Source of the DNA: Patescibacteria group bacterium
GTDB taxonomy: Bacteria > Patescibacteriota > Gracilibacteria > UBA1369
Assembly: GCA_963169655.1 (NCBI GenBank)
Contig: CAUJCM010000004.1
Span: 1 to 64,000, forward strand
DNA length: 64,000 bases
Direction of reading: 5' to 3'
A program made the position numbers and the translations under genes. The notes below the pieces were generated by a model, which did not search any database, was not told where the DNA came from, and was given only the letters and a program-made list of their open reading frames with translations. Positions 8,281-17,600 of this stretch are shown here, one piece after another (within the stretch, counting starts at the first letter, position 1; the number at the start of each line of letters is the position of its first letter).

Positions 8281-8724
8281 ATGGCTAGTGTTAAGAAAAC
8301 AGTAGATAAATTTGAAATATTCCAAGATTTGGTGGAAAACTTTGAACAAAATCTTTTTGTTGAAAGGGGATTGAATGTTTTGATAAAAATTGAAGGTTTG
8401 GTTAAATCAATTAAGGCTAGAGTAGGAAGAGCTTTAAATAACCAAGAGATTGATATAGTTTTAAATGCAACTTTAAGAGCTTTAAATGCAAAAGAGCCAT
8501 TAAATTTTGGGGAATATATCAAAGAAGGTAAAGATACTATAAGTTCGATGATAGATTATATTATTGATAAGATAGAAAAAGTATCTAATGAGGAAATTGG
8601 TTTAGAGGAGATGTTAGAAAAACTGAAGATAACGTTGGTTAATGTTAATTATCAAATTGTGAAGACACAAGAAATGGAAAGACCAATAGTACTAGAAGAG
8701 AGAAAGTTTGAGAAAAAGAATTAA
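8281..8724 (+). CDS. Hypothetical helical protein
   Basis: A 147-residue soluble, mostly helical protein that I do not recognise. The N-terminal half contains LIKIEGLVKSIKARVGRALNNQEIDIVLNA-like helices; the C-terminal third (about 95-147) is charged and heptad-like. There is no signal peptide, membrane segment or catalytic motif. It is followed closely by the repeat protein at 8805, and the two may form one unit. Codon use matches the neighbours. Confidence 0.6.
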   Translation: MASVKKTVDKFEIFQDLVENFEQNLFVERGLNVLIKIEGLVKSIKARVGRALNNQEIDIVLNATLRALNAKEPLNFGEYIKEGKDTISSMIDYIIDKIEKVSNEEIGLEEMLEKLKITLVNVNYQIVKTQEMERPIVLEERKFEKKN

Positions 8725-8804
8725 ATGTTAATAAGATAGGTTTATTTTTAAAATATTTAAGATTAAGGAGAATATATAGTGATGATATTTTAGGGATAGT
8801 TGGG

Positions 8805-9660
8805 GTGAATGATGAGAAGACAATGAGAGAAAGTAGTTATGTTTTATTTGAGATACCATCAATTAAGAAAGTAGTGTTAATATGTGAAGACTATGGAGAA
8901 GCAAGTTTTGTATTAGATATGGATGAAGATTATCAAAGAGGAAAAGTGGTAGAGGCAACTAAAGAAGAATTAATTCAATGTTTTAGTGCTAGATGGATTA
9001 AGTTTGAAGAAAGTAACATAGAGAGATGGTATAAAGAATTAGATAAGACACTATTTGCTGATCCTGAAAGAAAGAGGGAGAAGATAGATATTGAGAAATA
9101 TAGGAAGAATATGTTTAAGATGGATAAGGCATATTTTGAAAATGCTAAGAATATAAAAACTGATTTAGAGGAATATTCTAAAAAAGTAGGAAGTAATGAC
9201 CCAAGAGATTTAAAAATAAGTAAGAAATATTTAAATGAGAGAGCCAAGTGTAGTAATGGTGAAGAAGTTTTTTTTCTTACATTTTTAATAAGAGCTAAAA
9301 ATGTTTTTAAAAGAGAAAATAATAAAGAAAATTTTACTAATGCTGATATGTTAAAGAAGTTGTTATTAATTGCTGGATACGTAGTGGAGGAATATTCTAT
9401 GATGGATAAGTCTTATTTTGAGAATATTAAAAATGTTCAAAATGATTTAGAAGAATATGCGAAAATAGCGGGACATGATAATCCTATTAAATTATTTATT
9501 GGTTTTAATGAGGGAGTAAAGTGTAATAAAAGCGAAGTTGTTAAATTTCACACTTATTTTAAATAGAGCTGGAAGAGCATTGTTTGGTTTTAATCAAACA
9601 AAAGCTCAATCTAATTTATCTAAAATTAGAGATGAATTGTTGAAGATTGCTGGATATTAG
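8805..9660 (+). pseudogene. Repeat-containing hypothetical gene, frameshifted near 9550
   Basis: The intact frame, from a GTG at 8805, gives 253 residues to a TAG at 9564-9566. It contains two copies of a roughly 55-residue unit: MDKAYFENAKNIKTDLEEY (from about 105) and MDKSYFENIKNVQNDLEEY (from about 198). Repeat one continues as EEVFFLTFLIRAKNVF...LLLIAGY. Repeat two stops early, but the +1 frame after about 9545 reads FTLILNRAGRALFGF...LLKIAGY and ends at 9658-9660, restoring the same C-terminal half. A one-base insertion near TTAAATTTC would explain this. Function is unknown. The frame is also open upstream of the GTG to about 8724 without an ATG, so the true N-terminus is uncertain. Confidence 0.6.
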
Positions 9661-9722
9661 ATTTATTTTTCGAATTACGATGCGAGTTTTGGAGTTGAAG
9701 CTTATTAAATTTAATGAGTTTA

Positions 9723-9731
9723 TGTTATAAT
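9723..9731 (+). promoter_or_regulatory. Extended -10 promoter
   Basis: TGTTATAAT is a perfect extended -10 element 23 bp before the ATG at 9755. No good -35 is seen at 17 bp, as expected when the TG extension compensates. Confidence 0.6.
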
Positions 9732-9754
9732 ATAAAGATTTTTATTTAGTTTTA

Positions 9755-11365
9755 ATGTCTCAACTCGAAAAGTATACTCCAAATAAGTTTGACGAAGGCA
9801 AAAAAGGTCCTCATTTGGGTGAGAAACAGCGTAAGTATGTGGAAGGACAATTGTTGGATTTGAGAGTAAATTTGGCCAAAAGGCATGAAAGATTAAGAAA
9901 AAGAGAGGTTTTGAAGGCTAAAGTAGAAAGTGAGCAAATAATAGATAAATTAGATAAAGATCAACAAAAATTAGTAGAGAGAAAAACTTATTATAAAGAG
10001 ATGATTGACAGTGTTGATGAGGGACATGTTTCTGGTTTTGCTTTTGAGGAAATGTATGATTTTAATAAGAGTGAATTTTCGAAGTGGTATCAAGAATATA
10101 AAGATAGTGAAGTTAATAAAATGCCTATTGAAGCTTTTATATTGGATAAACAATATCAAGAGTTGGATATTATGAGAGAAACTTTGATGGAAACAAGGAT
10201 TGAAGGTAGTTTTTTAAAAATATATCCAAATTTAGTTGGTGATGAAAAAGGAGAGGAAAGTAATAATAAACAAAATGAGGTTATTGAATCCTCAAAATTA
10301 TTTTTTAGAAATAACTCATCTCTATTTAATAAATATTTTGAAGGTGATGAAAAGCAAAGAGAAATCTTATTAGAAAAATATAAATCGGAGGTTTTTTTTG
10401 ATGTAGATCCTCAGAGTAAAGAAATTAATGGTGTTATTGAAAAATTATTTGACGATTTACTTTTAGATTATCAAGAAATGTTAGAACAAAGAGAATCTTT
10501 AAGATTATTGAATCCTAAAATGGTTCAATTATTAACTAAAAAGAATCTAACAAGAGAGGAGTGGGAAAGAGAGTTGAGTAAAGAGGCTGAAAAACAAGCT
10601 AAAAACCTTAAGGAAGAAAGAGAAGTTAAAAAGAAAACAGAAGCTTTAAATGATATTCCTAGTCAAAATATAGATTTTAAGAAGATTTACTATGGTCAAC
10701 CTATGTCAGCTGGAGATAAAATTGGAAATAATACGCCAATTATTTTTGAAAGAGCTGGGAGAAGGGGAAGATATAAAGCAGTTTTTCCTGTGATGAGCGA
10801 TACTGGTGTATCTGAGAGCTATTTTCAAATCAGGAGAGTTAGAGAAGGAGGCCTCAGCAGGCTTGTATTTATTTTTGATGATCCTTTAATGGATAAGCCT
10901 GCAATAGTTAGTAGTGATGATGCTTTTCGTGCTCAAGTAAATGGTTTGTATTTAGAAAAAGTAATGAGTGATGCTATTAGGAGTGGCTCTGATTATTTAG
11001 GTCCTCAATTAAATGATATTATTAGGGATAAGGAAATGTTTGTGTTGGCTGAACGACTTTTATATCCTAAAAAACTAGGAGAAAAAGCTTTAACTATTCC
11101 TGAATCATTAATTTTTGAGAAGTTACTATTTGTCTTGGTGAACAGTGAAAATAATAAATCTGAAGCTACAAAATATGGAAATTTATTACCAATTAAGAAC
11201 AGATTAAGTTTGTTGAATTTTGTATTTATGCAAGATGCAAGTGCTGTCAAAATTAGGACTTATCTTGAAAATCAGAGTTTAGAATCATTAAAAAAAGTTT
11301 CTATTGAAGAGTTATTAACAGCTAATAATATTCCTGCAAATCATGGAAATTTTCAGAAAAGTTAA
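9755..11365 (+). CDS. Large hypothetical cytosolic protein with coiled coil
   Basis: A 536-residue protein that I do not recognise. Residues 20-85 and 235-295 are strongly charged, Lys/Glu-rich and coiled-coil-like. A more globular part follows (about 300-400), with strands around GQPMSAGDKIGNNTPIIFER, RYKAVFPVMSD and SRLVFIFDDPL, resembling a small beta-domain. A helical C-terminal region completes it. There is no signal peptide, membrane segment or nucleotide-binding motif. It has its own extended -10 promoter and converges on recG. The start is supported by the promoter position, not by a Shine-Dalgarno site. Confidence 0.65.
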   Translation: MSQLEKYTPNKFDEGKKGPHLGEKQRKYVEGQLLDLRVNLAKRHERLRKREVLKAKVESEQIIDKLDKDQQKLVERKTYYKEMIDSVDEGHVSGFAFEEMYDFNKSEFSKWYQEYKDSEVNKMPIEAFILDKQYQELDIMRETLMETRIEGSFLKIYPNLVGDEKGEESNNKQNEVIESSKLFFRNNSSLFNKYFEGDEKQREILLEKYKSEVFFDVDPQSKEINGVIEKLFDDLLLDYQEMLEQRESLRLLNPKMVQLLTKKNLTREEWERELSKEAEKQAKNLKEEREVKKKTEALNDIPSQNIDFKKIYYGQPMSAGDKIGNNTPIIFERAGRRGRYKAVFPVMSDTGVSESYFQIRRVREGGLSRLVFIFDDPLMDKPAIVSSDDAFRAQVNGLYLEKVMSDAIRSGSDYLGPQLNDIIRDKEMFVLAERLLYPKKLGEKALTIPESLIFEKLLFVLVNSENNKSEATKYGNLLPIKNRLSLLNFVFMQDASAVKIRTYLENQSLESLKKVSIEELLTANNIPANHGNFQKS

Positions 11366-11406
11366 ATAGAGGATTGTATTTTAATATATTTTTGATTTAT
11401 ATAGTA

Positions 11407-11432
11407 TTTTGCACAATGTATCTTGTACAAAA
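11407..11432. repeat. Inverted repeat between convergent genes
   Basis: TTTTGCACAA (11407-11416) and TTGTACAAAA (11423-11432) are complementary except at one pair, with a 6-bp loop. A second small inverted repeat (GACTTA/TAAGTC, 11451-11465) follows. Between two convergent genes they could act as a weak two-way terminator, though the U-tracts are poor. Confidence 0.35.
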
Positions 11433-11471
11433 TAAAGTAAAGGCAGATTTGACTTAAAATAAGTCTATTCT

Positions 11472-13511
11472 CTAATCTTTTAAATAAATCTTATCTAATT
11501 GATTGATTTTCTCTTTAAGCAGTGGAAAACTTTTTAGTTCAGGGTCTTGTTTAATAATTAATTCTGCAGATTGTCTTGCTTTATTTACAGTAATTGAATC
11601 ACTTAATGATGCCATTTTTAAATCGGGTATTCCAGATTGTTTGATCCCGTAAATATCTCCATGGCCTCTTAATTCCATATCAATTTCTGCTAATTTAAAT
11701 CCACTGGTATGTTTGACCAATGCGTTTAGTCTTTGCTTGGCTGTAAAAGTCTCATTTTGCATAAATAAAAAACAATATGATTGATATGTGCCTCGACCGA
11801 CACGACCTCTAAATTGATGTAATTGTGATAATCCAAATCTTTCTGCACCTTCTATAATCATTATTGTAGAATTTGGGATGTCTATTCCAACCTCAATTAC
11901 TGATGTGGATACTAATATTTGACTTTTATTGGCTTTAAATTCTGCCATAATTTGTTCTTTTTCTTTGGCTTTCATTTTGCCATGTAAAAAGTTTAATTTG
12001 TATTCTGGGAAGATATGTTCCTGTAAATATTGATATTCTGTGATAACAGATTTTAATTCTGAATTATCTGATTCATCAATTAAAGGACATATAATAAATG
12101 CTTGTCTACCTGTGTTTATTCGATCTTTGATCCATAAATATGCATCATTTCTTTTATTTTCTGGGACTATTCTGGTAATAATCGGTAATCTCCCTTTTGG
12201 CATTTCATCTATAATAGATAAATCTTGATCTCCATAAATGGTCATTGCAAGTGTTCTTGGTATTGGAGTTGCTGAAAGGCTTAATAAGTGTGGATCATTA
12301 TGTGATTTTAAAATACTTCTTTGCTCAACCCCAAAACGATGTTGTTCATCAATAATAGCTAGCCCTAAATTTTTAAATTGTACTTTTTCTTGAACTAAAG
12401 CGTGAGTGCCAATGATTAAATCGACTGTACCGTCTTCTATTCCTTGATAGATTTGTTTTTTTTCTTTTGTTTTAAGGCTGCCTGTTAAAAATTGAATATT
12501 AAATTCTTGCTGATTAAAAATTTTTTTTAGTGAGTTAAAATGTTGTTCAGCTAGAATTTCTGTTGGTGCCATTAAGGCTGTTTGATATCCATTTTTTATG
12601 GTATTAAGAATGGCGATTGCAGCTACAATTGTTTTACCAGAACCTACATCCCCTTGCAGTAATCTTGACATAGGGTGTTCTTGACTTAAATCTTTTAATA
12701 TTTCTTTTAAGGCTTGACTTTGTGCGTTTGTAAGCTCAAAAGGTAGACTTGTAATAAAACTGGATAGTTTTGGATTAGGAATAATTCTTTTACTATTTTG
12801 TTTTGCTGATTGTTGCCATTGCCATTTTCTTTGTAGTGCTTGGATTTGTAATAAAAATAATTCATCAAAGGCTAATCTATCTTTAGCTCTTTTTAAATTT
12901 TTTTCATTTGTTGGAAAATGTGTTTCAATTATTGCATCGGCATAAGGAATTAATTGATGCTGATCTATTATCTCTTGTGGTAAATATTCATTAAATAATT
13001 TTTTACTTTCTTTAAGCAATGGATATATCTTCTCTCTTAGCCATTTCGATGTTAATCCAGCTGTTTCATGATAAACTGGAACGATTCTAGCTGTGTGGAT
13101 TTGTTTTTGTTGAATTGTTTCATATTCTGGGTTGATTAAAGCCATCTTTCCTAATTCAAATTTTGCTTTGCCTGCTAAAATAATTGGCATTCCATTGTAT
13201 AATATTCTTTTTAAATATGTTTGACGAAACCAAACAATTTCAACACTTCCTGTGTCATCAGTTAATCTTGCCTTAATTAATCTTTTACCAAATTTAGTTC
13301 TAATTTCCCCTAGAGCAGATAATGTACCTTTGATAACATTTACTTGATCTGTTCTTATTTCATGAATTTTTGTAAATTCACTTTGATCATTATAAGTTCT
13401 TGGGAAATATGTAAGAAGATCTTCGACGGTATTTACCCCTAAATTAGCTAATTTTTTCAAATGAGCTTGATTGGTTGAAATTACATTTTTTAATAATGTC
13501 TTATTTTCCAT
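11472..13511 (-). CDS. recG: ATP-dependent DNA helicase RecG
   Basis: Remodels stalled replication forks and recombination intermediates. The 679-residue protein has the N-terminal wedge/OB domain (about 1-190), then the superfamily 2 helicase motifs: Walker A QGDVGSGKT, motif Ia MAPTEILAEQH, DEQH as motif II (IIDEQHRFGVEQR), motif III SATPIPRT, and the RecG-typical SVIEVGIDIPNST and QLHQFRGRVGRG of motifs V-VI, followed by the TRG region near RLNALV. Length is standard. It follows the PocR-PAS gene by 5 bp on the same strand, so both are probably co-transcribed. Confidence 0.98.
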   Translation of the reverse strand: MENKTLLKNVISTNQAHLKKLANLGVNTVEDLLTYFPRTYNDQSEFTKIHEIRTDQVNVIKGTLSALGEIRTKFGKRLIKARLTDDTGSVEIVWFRQTYLKRILYNGMPIILAGKAKFELGKMALINPEYETIQQKQIHTARIVPVYHETAGLTSKWLREKIYPLLKESKKLFNEYLPQEIIDQHQLIPYADAIIETHFPTNEKNLKRAKDRLAFDELFLLQIQALQRKWQWQQSAKQNSKRIIPNPKLSSFITSLPFELTNAQSQALKEILKDLSQEHPMSRLLQGDVGSGKTIVAAIAILNTIKNGYQTALMAPTEILAEQHFNSLKKIFNQQEFNIQFLTGSLKTKEKKQIYQGIEDGTVDLIIGTHALVQEKVQFKNLGLAIIDEQHRFGVEQRSILKSHNDPHLLSLSATPIPRTLAMTIYGDQDLSIIDEMPKGRLPIITRIVPENKRNDAYLWIKDRINTGRQAFIICPLIDESDNSELKSVITEYQYLQEHIFPEYKLNFLHGKMKAKEKEQIMAEFKANKSQILVSTSVIEVGIDIPNSTIMIIEGAERFGLSQLHQFRGRVGRGTYQSYCFLFMQNETFTAKQRLNALVKHTSGFKLAEIDMELRGHGDIYGIKQSGIPDLKMASLSDSITVNKARQSAELIIKQDPELKSFPLLKEKINQLDKIYLKD

Positions 13512-13516
13512 AAATA

Positions 13517-14416
13517 TTACAATGGTCTGTGTATACGAGCACTTAAATCACGAATGATACATTGTATAATTTTTTTATGCTCTGTTTTTTGTAGAACTAC
13601 AGCATTAATTTCTATATTTTTACCGTTTTTTAAAAGACAAAGCCAATTAAATACTTGGTCTTTTTGATCAAAAATATTTTTAAATTTGTCTAATTTTTCT
13701 GGCATTGCAACGAATTGATAAATGGAATTACCGATTAATTCTTGCACATCTTGATATTGTAGTATGTCTGCCCCACTTTGATTTATATCTACTATTTTTC
13801 CTGTGTCTAATTCAAAAAGTACGATTCCATCATTGGCATTGTTAAAAATTTTTTTATATTTTTTCTCTCTCTGACTTCCATCATTAGCTTGAGCATCTTT
13901 TTGTTTATAACTATCTAATGTGGTAATTGTATTGCTAATTATTTTAATTAAATTACCAGCTGATTCTAGTCTTTCTTTTGTAAATAATGGTAACTGTAAA
14001 TAAGCGTCCAAATATTCATTTAGTGATATTTGTAGAATATTGGCTTGTTCTTCAGCAATTTTCAAGTTAGGGTTACCAAATCTAACTAAACCTCCAATAA
14101 AATAAGCTATAATTTTCCCATTACTAATAATTGGGGCCAAAAAAGCATAAGTATCTGGATGTCTTTCAAAAATAATGATTTGGCTGTTTTGATTACATTG
14201 CTCAATTGAATCTTTGAGTATATTTGTTAATTTTGCTTCGGCTTGGGGTCTTTGATGTATAATATCCCATAATTTTGTTGCATTACTTAGTTCTGTGACG
14301 GCTTCTCCCTCTGAGTTTCTGATAGAAATAGGAATACCTAGTGCAGTTGAATAGTTATCCTGAATTTTTTGGATTGTGGATAAAGAGATGAGATGTTTAA
14401 TTTCTTTTAAGTGCAA
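13517..14416 (-). CDS. PocR-PAS sensor protein without output domain
   Basis: A 299-residue cytosolic protein. Residues 10-150 fit the PocR ligand-sensing domain: LSTIQKIQDNYSTALGIPISIRNSEGE at the start and APIISNGKIIAYFIGGLVRFG at its end. The cluster of Cys residues found in many PocR domains is reduced to one (EQCNQ). Residues about 185-295 form a PAS domain (IFNNANDGIVLFELDTGKIVDINQSG). No kinase, GGDEF, phosphatase or DNA-binding domain follows, so it must signal through a partner. It lies between tyrS (17 bp) and recG (5 bp). A link to the partner-switching genes elsewhere in the window is possible but unproved. Confidence 0.75.
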   Translation of the reverse strand: MHLKEIKHLISLSTIQKIQDNYSTALGIPISIRNSEGEAVTELSNATKLWDIIHQRPQAEAKLTNILKDSIEQCNQNSQIIIFERHPDTYAFLAPIISNGKIIAYFIGGLVRFGNPNLKIAEEQANILQISLNEYLDAYLQLPLFTKERLESAGNLIKIISNTITTLDSYKQKDAQANDGSQREKKYKKIFNNANDGIVLFELDTGKIVDINQSGADILQYQDVQELIGNSIYQFVAMPEKLDKFKNIFDQKDQVFNWLCLLKNGKNIEINAVVLQKTEHKKIIQCIIRDLSARIHRPL

Positions 14417-14433
14417 GGTATTTACTTAATTAT

Positions 14434-15627
14434 TTATGCTTTAAATTTAACAAAAATTCTTTTTCCAATTTGAATTAAATGTTCATTTTTAAAGTTGAGA
14501 CTGTAATTATAGTCTTGAATTTTGTTTTGGTCTACTTTTATTCCCCCTCCATCAATTAAACGTCTTGCTTCTGCCTTAGATTTTACAAGCTTATGTTCAG
14601 CTAACAGGTCAATTAAAGGTAATTTTGTATTTACGATCTTGATAACTGGTATATCTGTTGGTAATCCTTTTTTAGCAAAAACATTATTAAATTCTTCTTC
14701 CTGTTGGTTTGCTTCTTCTTGATTGTGATAAAAGGTTACTATTGTTTTAGCTAATTCTATTTTTAAGTGTTTAGGATTTTCCCCTTTTTGTAATCTCTGT
14801 TTTACTTTTTTTAAGTCTGCATCATCATAATCTGTACACATTTCAAAATAATCTATGATTAAACTGTCTGGGATAGACATAATTTTACCAAATTTTTCTT
14901 TTGGACTATCAAAAATTGCAATGAAGTTATTTTCACTTTTTCCCATTTTTTTGATTCCATCAGTACCTACTAAGATTTTAGTAGTCATTATTGATTGTTG
15001 TGACATTTTAGATTCCTTTTGTAGTGGTCTAGCCATTAACATATTAAACATTTGATCAGTTCCCCCTAGTTCTACATCGGCTTTAATTGCAACTGAATCA
15101 TATCCTTGAAGTAATGGATACATAAATTCATGTAAACCAATTGGCAAACTATTTTTAATTCTTTCTTGAAACATATCTCTTTCGAGCAGTTGTGCGACTG
15201 TAAAATTTGCTGCGAGTTTTATGACTTGATCAAATTTTAATTTACCTAACCAATCATTATTCCAAACAACTTTTACTTTTTTAATATCGAGAACTTTTTC
15301 GATTTGTTTTAAATAGGTTTTGGCATTTTCTTCAACTTGTTTCTTAGTTAATGGTTTTCTTGTTTCGGATTTTCCTGTTGGATCTCCTATTTGAGCTGTA
15401 AAATTACCAAAGAGTAAAATGATTTGATGTCCTGCTAATTGGAAGTCTCGGAGCTTTTTGATTAATACCATGTGTCCAAGATGTAAATTTGTGCCAGTTG
15501 GATCTATTCCAAATTTAATATTAAGTTTTTTCCCTGATAATAATTTTTTTTCTAATTCTGATTTAACAATTACCTCAGCTACATTTCTGTTTAATATTTT
15601 ATGTATTAGGTCTTTATTTACTTTCAT
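14434..15627 (-). CDS. tyrS: Tyrosyl-tRNA synthetase
   Basis: Charges tRNA(Tyr). The 397-residue class I enzyme has FGIDPTGTNLHLGHM containing the HIGH-type motif, the tyrosine-pocket region around QPLLQGYDSVAI, GGTDQMFNMLMAR, and a KMSKS-type loop reading KKMGKSENN. An S4 RNA-binding domain follows (about 335-397, with KSKAEARRLIDGGGIKVD). The layout corresponds to the TyrZ-like branch in which the S4 domain follows a short linker. It is the first gene of a minus-strand run tyrS - PocR-PAS - recG. Confidence 0.97.
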   Translation of the reverse strand: MKVNKDLIHKILNRNVAEVIVKSELEKKLLSGKKLNIKFGIDPTGTNLHLGHMVLIKKLRDFQLAGHQIILLFGNFTAQIGDPTGKSETRKPLTKKQVEENAKTYLKQIEKVLDIKKVKVVWNNDWLGKLKFDQVIKLAANFTVAQLLERDMFQERIKNSLPIGLHEFMYPLLQGYDSVAIKADVELGGTDQMFNMLMARPLQKESKMSQQSIMTTKILVGTDGIKKMGKSENNFIAIFDSPKEKFGKIMSIPDSLIIDYFEMCTDYDDADLKKVKQRLQKGENPKHLKIELAKTIVTFYHNQEEANQQEEEFNNVFAKKGLPTDIPVIKIVNTKLPLIDLLAEHKLVKSKAEARRLIDGGGIKVDQNKIQDYNYSLNFKNEHLIQIGKRIFVKFKA

Positions 15628-15631
15628 ATGA

Positions 15632-15661
15632 TTGATATGCTATTTTTGTGTACTATATATT
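15632..15661 (+). promoter_or_regulatory. Promoter for the pseudouridine synthase gene
   Basis: TTGATA (15632-15637), an 18-bp spacer and TATATT (15656-15661), 23 bp before the ATG at 15685. It lies in the divergent gap upstream of tyrS. Confidence 0.45.
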
Positions 15662-15684
15662 AAATTCTGTTTTATTAAAACTAA

Positions 15685-16638
15685 ATGTTTGGAGAAAAAA
15701 GACAATATATTGTTAAACAAAAGTTTAATGGATATCGTGTGGATTTATTTTTAGCTGAAATTGAAGAAGATTTATCACGACAATATTTCCAAAAGCTAAT
15801 TAAAGAACAGAAAGTTTTTATTGGAGGTAAATATTTAAAGCAGAGCTATAAGGTAAAAGAGGGAGAAAAATTAATAGTAGATTATCCCCTGCCAGTGAAA
15901 TTAGAATTGGAACCTGTTAATTTACCATTAGATATTATTTATGAGGATGAGTTTTTATTAGTTATCAATAAATCTGTTGGCGTTGTAGTTCATCCAGCTG
16001 AACATGGCAAATTTATGGGCCAAAGTTTAATTAATGCTGTTTTATTCCATGTTGGAGATAGACTTAAAGGTATAGGAGGGGTTTTGAGACCTGGTATTGT
16101 GCATAGACTTGATAAAGATACTTCAGGTTTAATTATTGTAGCAAAAACTGATTTGACTCATCAAAGATTAGTAGAGATGTTTAAAAAGCGAGAAGTTCAT
16201 AAGAGGTATATGGCTTTAGTTTATGGAGGTTTTGATCAAGAGGTAGGTAGAATTGAAGGAAGTATTGGTAGAGATTCAGTGCATAGGAAGAGGATGTGTA
16301 TTGATGGGATTAATGCCAAGGAAGCTATTACTGAATTTCGGGTTTTGGAGGAGTTTGTGCATAAAATAGGAAAATTTTCTTTATTGGATATTAATTTATT
16401 GACTGGACGAACTCATCAAATAAGAGTTCATTTCCAATCGATTAAACATCCTTTGGTAGGAGATCAGGTTTATGGTAGTAAAAAGATTAATGATTTTTTT
16501 ATGGATAATTTTGGATTTGATAGACAGTTTTTGCATGCTTATAAGCTTGAATTTAATCATCCAATAACAAAAAAAGAGCTAATTTTAGAAATTAAATTAG
16601 CTCCTGATTTACAAAATGTTTTAGATAAATTGTCTTAA
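15685..16638 (+). CDS. RluD-family 23S rRNA pseudouridine synthase
   Basis: Converts specific uridines in large-subunit rRNA to pseudouridine. The 317-residue protein has an N-terminal S4 domain (about 12-75), the linker ending DIIYEDEFLLVINK, and the catalytic HRLDKDTSGLIIVAK motif with its Asp near residue 145. LLTGRTHQIRVH (about 238-249) and HPLVGDQVYG follow. This is the RluA/RluC/RluD family; RluD-like is the best guess from S4 presence and length. Its TAA overlaps the rplU stop on the other strand (shared TTAA). Confidence 0.93.
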   Translation: MFGEKRQYIVKQKFNGYRVDLFLAEIEEDLSRQYFQKLIKEQKVFIGGKYLKQSYKVKEGEKLIVDYPLPVKLELEPVNLPLDIIYEDEFLLVINKSVGVVVHPAEHGKFMGQSLINAVLFHVGDRLKGIGGVLRPGIVHRLDKDTSGLIIVAKTDLTHQRLVEMFKKREVHKRYMALVYGGFDQEVGRIEGSIGRDSVHRKRMCIDGINAKEAITEFRVLEEFVHKIGKFSLLDINLLTGRTHQIRVHFQSIKHPLVGDQVYGSKKINDFFMDNFGFDRQFLHAYKLEFNHPITKKELILEIKLAPDLQNVLDKLS

Positions 16639-16943
16639 AAAGTATCTAGTTCAATTACTGAATAATTTTGTCTGTGACCTTTAGTTCTTGCATAACGAGT
16701 TTTTGGTTTAAATTTAAAAACTCTGATTTTATCTCCTTTAATATTTTCTAATACTTTAGCGGTAAATTTGTCACCAGTATAAGGTTGTCCTACTTGGCAG
16801 TTAGAACCGTCATCTTCGCACTTTAATAATACTTTATCGATTTCAATACTTTTTCCTATTTCTGTTTCAAGTAAGTCTACTATAATTTTGCTTTTTGGAG
16901 ATACTTTATATTGTTTTCCAGATATTTCTACAACTGCGAACAT
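16635..16943 (-). CDS. rplU: Ribosomal protein bL21
   Basis: Large-subunit protein bL21, 102 residues, with the N-terminal MFAVVEISGKQYKV and the C-terminal box FKPKTRYARTKGHRQNYSVI that binds 23S rRNA. The usual partner rpmA (bL27) is not next to it, although obgE, often part of the same operon, lies two genes away on the same strand. A Cys pair (CEDDGSNC) in the central loop is unusual. Confidence 0.97.
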   Translation of the reverse strand: MFAVVEISGKQYKVSPKSKIIVDLLETEIGKSIEIDKVLLKCEDDGSNCQVGQPYTGDKFTAKVLENIKGDKIRVFKFKPKTRYARTKGHRQNYSVIELDTF

Positions 16944-16987
16944 ATGTTTAATTGTTAATTGTTTTGTTATATAACGTTAGTACGGCG

Positions 16988-17016
16988 AGTTTACTTTAAG
17001 CCTTGATTTAATGCAA
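16988..17016 (-). promoter_or_regulatory. Promoter for rplU
   Basis: On the minus strand TTGCAT, a 17-bp spacer and TAAACT precede rplU by about 45 bp. The resulting short leader contains a small palindrome (GTTATATAAC) but no larger structure that I can support. Confidence 0.45.
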
Positions 17017-17019
17017 GTT

Positions 17020-17598
17020 TTAATTAAATTTATTCATTGCTTGATCAATTCCTTCTTTTAAAGCGGTTTCTATGGCTTTGATGGTTTTGTCTAAGCTTTC
17101 AGCAATTATATCTTTTTCTTTCTCAAAAAAGTCGCTTAAGACAAAAGATGCAGTATCTTGTAATTGAGAGGCTGTTAAACCTCGACTTTCAATACCCACC
17201 TTAAATCTGGGAAAATCTTTACCTATGTGGGTGACAATTGATTTGAGCCCATTATGAGTTCCCCCACTACCATTTTTTTTAATTTTTAAATGACCTATTT
17301 CTAAATCTAATTCATCATAAATTAGCCAAATATTTTGAGGTAGAATTTTATAAAATTGAGCTAGTTTTTGAACGGCTTCGCCGGAATTATTCATGAAGGT
17401 TTGAGGCTTCGCTAATATAATATTTTCTGAATATAAATTTTGATCATTTATTTCTGCAATATCAGCATTAAATTTTTTTTGATATTCAAATTGAGATTGA
17501 TATTTATATGCAAAAGCGTCGAGAAGTATGAACCCAATATTATGTCTATTGTTTTGATATTTTTGTCCTGGATTTCCAAGTCCTACTATTAAAATCAT
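17020..17598 (-). CDS. pth: Peptidyl-tRNA hydrolase
   Basis: Releases tRNA from peptidyl-tRNA that dropped off the ribosome. All family motifs are present in 192 residues: ILIVGLGNPGQKYQNNRHNIGF, with Asn and catalytic His near residues 16-20, KPQTFMNNSGEAV, and the IYDELDLEIGHLKIKKNGSGGTHNGLKS core. It starts 2 bp after the obgE stop, so the two are co-transcribed. Confidence 0.97.
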   Translation of the reverse strand: MILIVGLGNPGQKYQNNRHNIGFILLDAFAYKYQSQFEYQKKFNADIAEINDQNLYSENIILAKPQTFMNNSGEAVQKLAQFYKILPQNIWLIYDELDLEIGHLKIKKNGSGGTHNGLKSIVTHIGKDFPRFKVGIESRGLTASQLQDTASFVLSDFFEKEKDIIAESLDKTIKAIETALKEGIDQAMNKFN

Positions 17599-17600
17599 AT

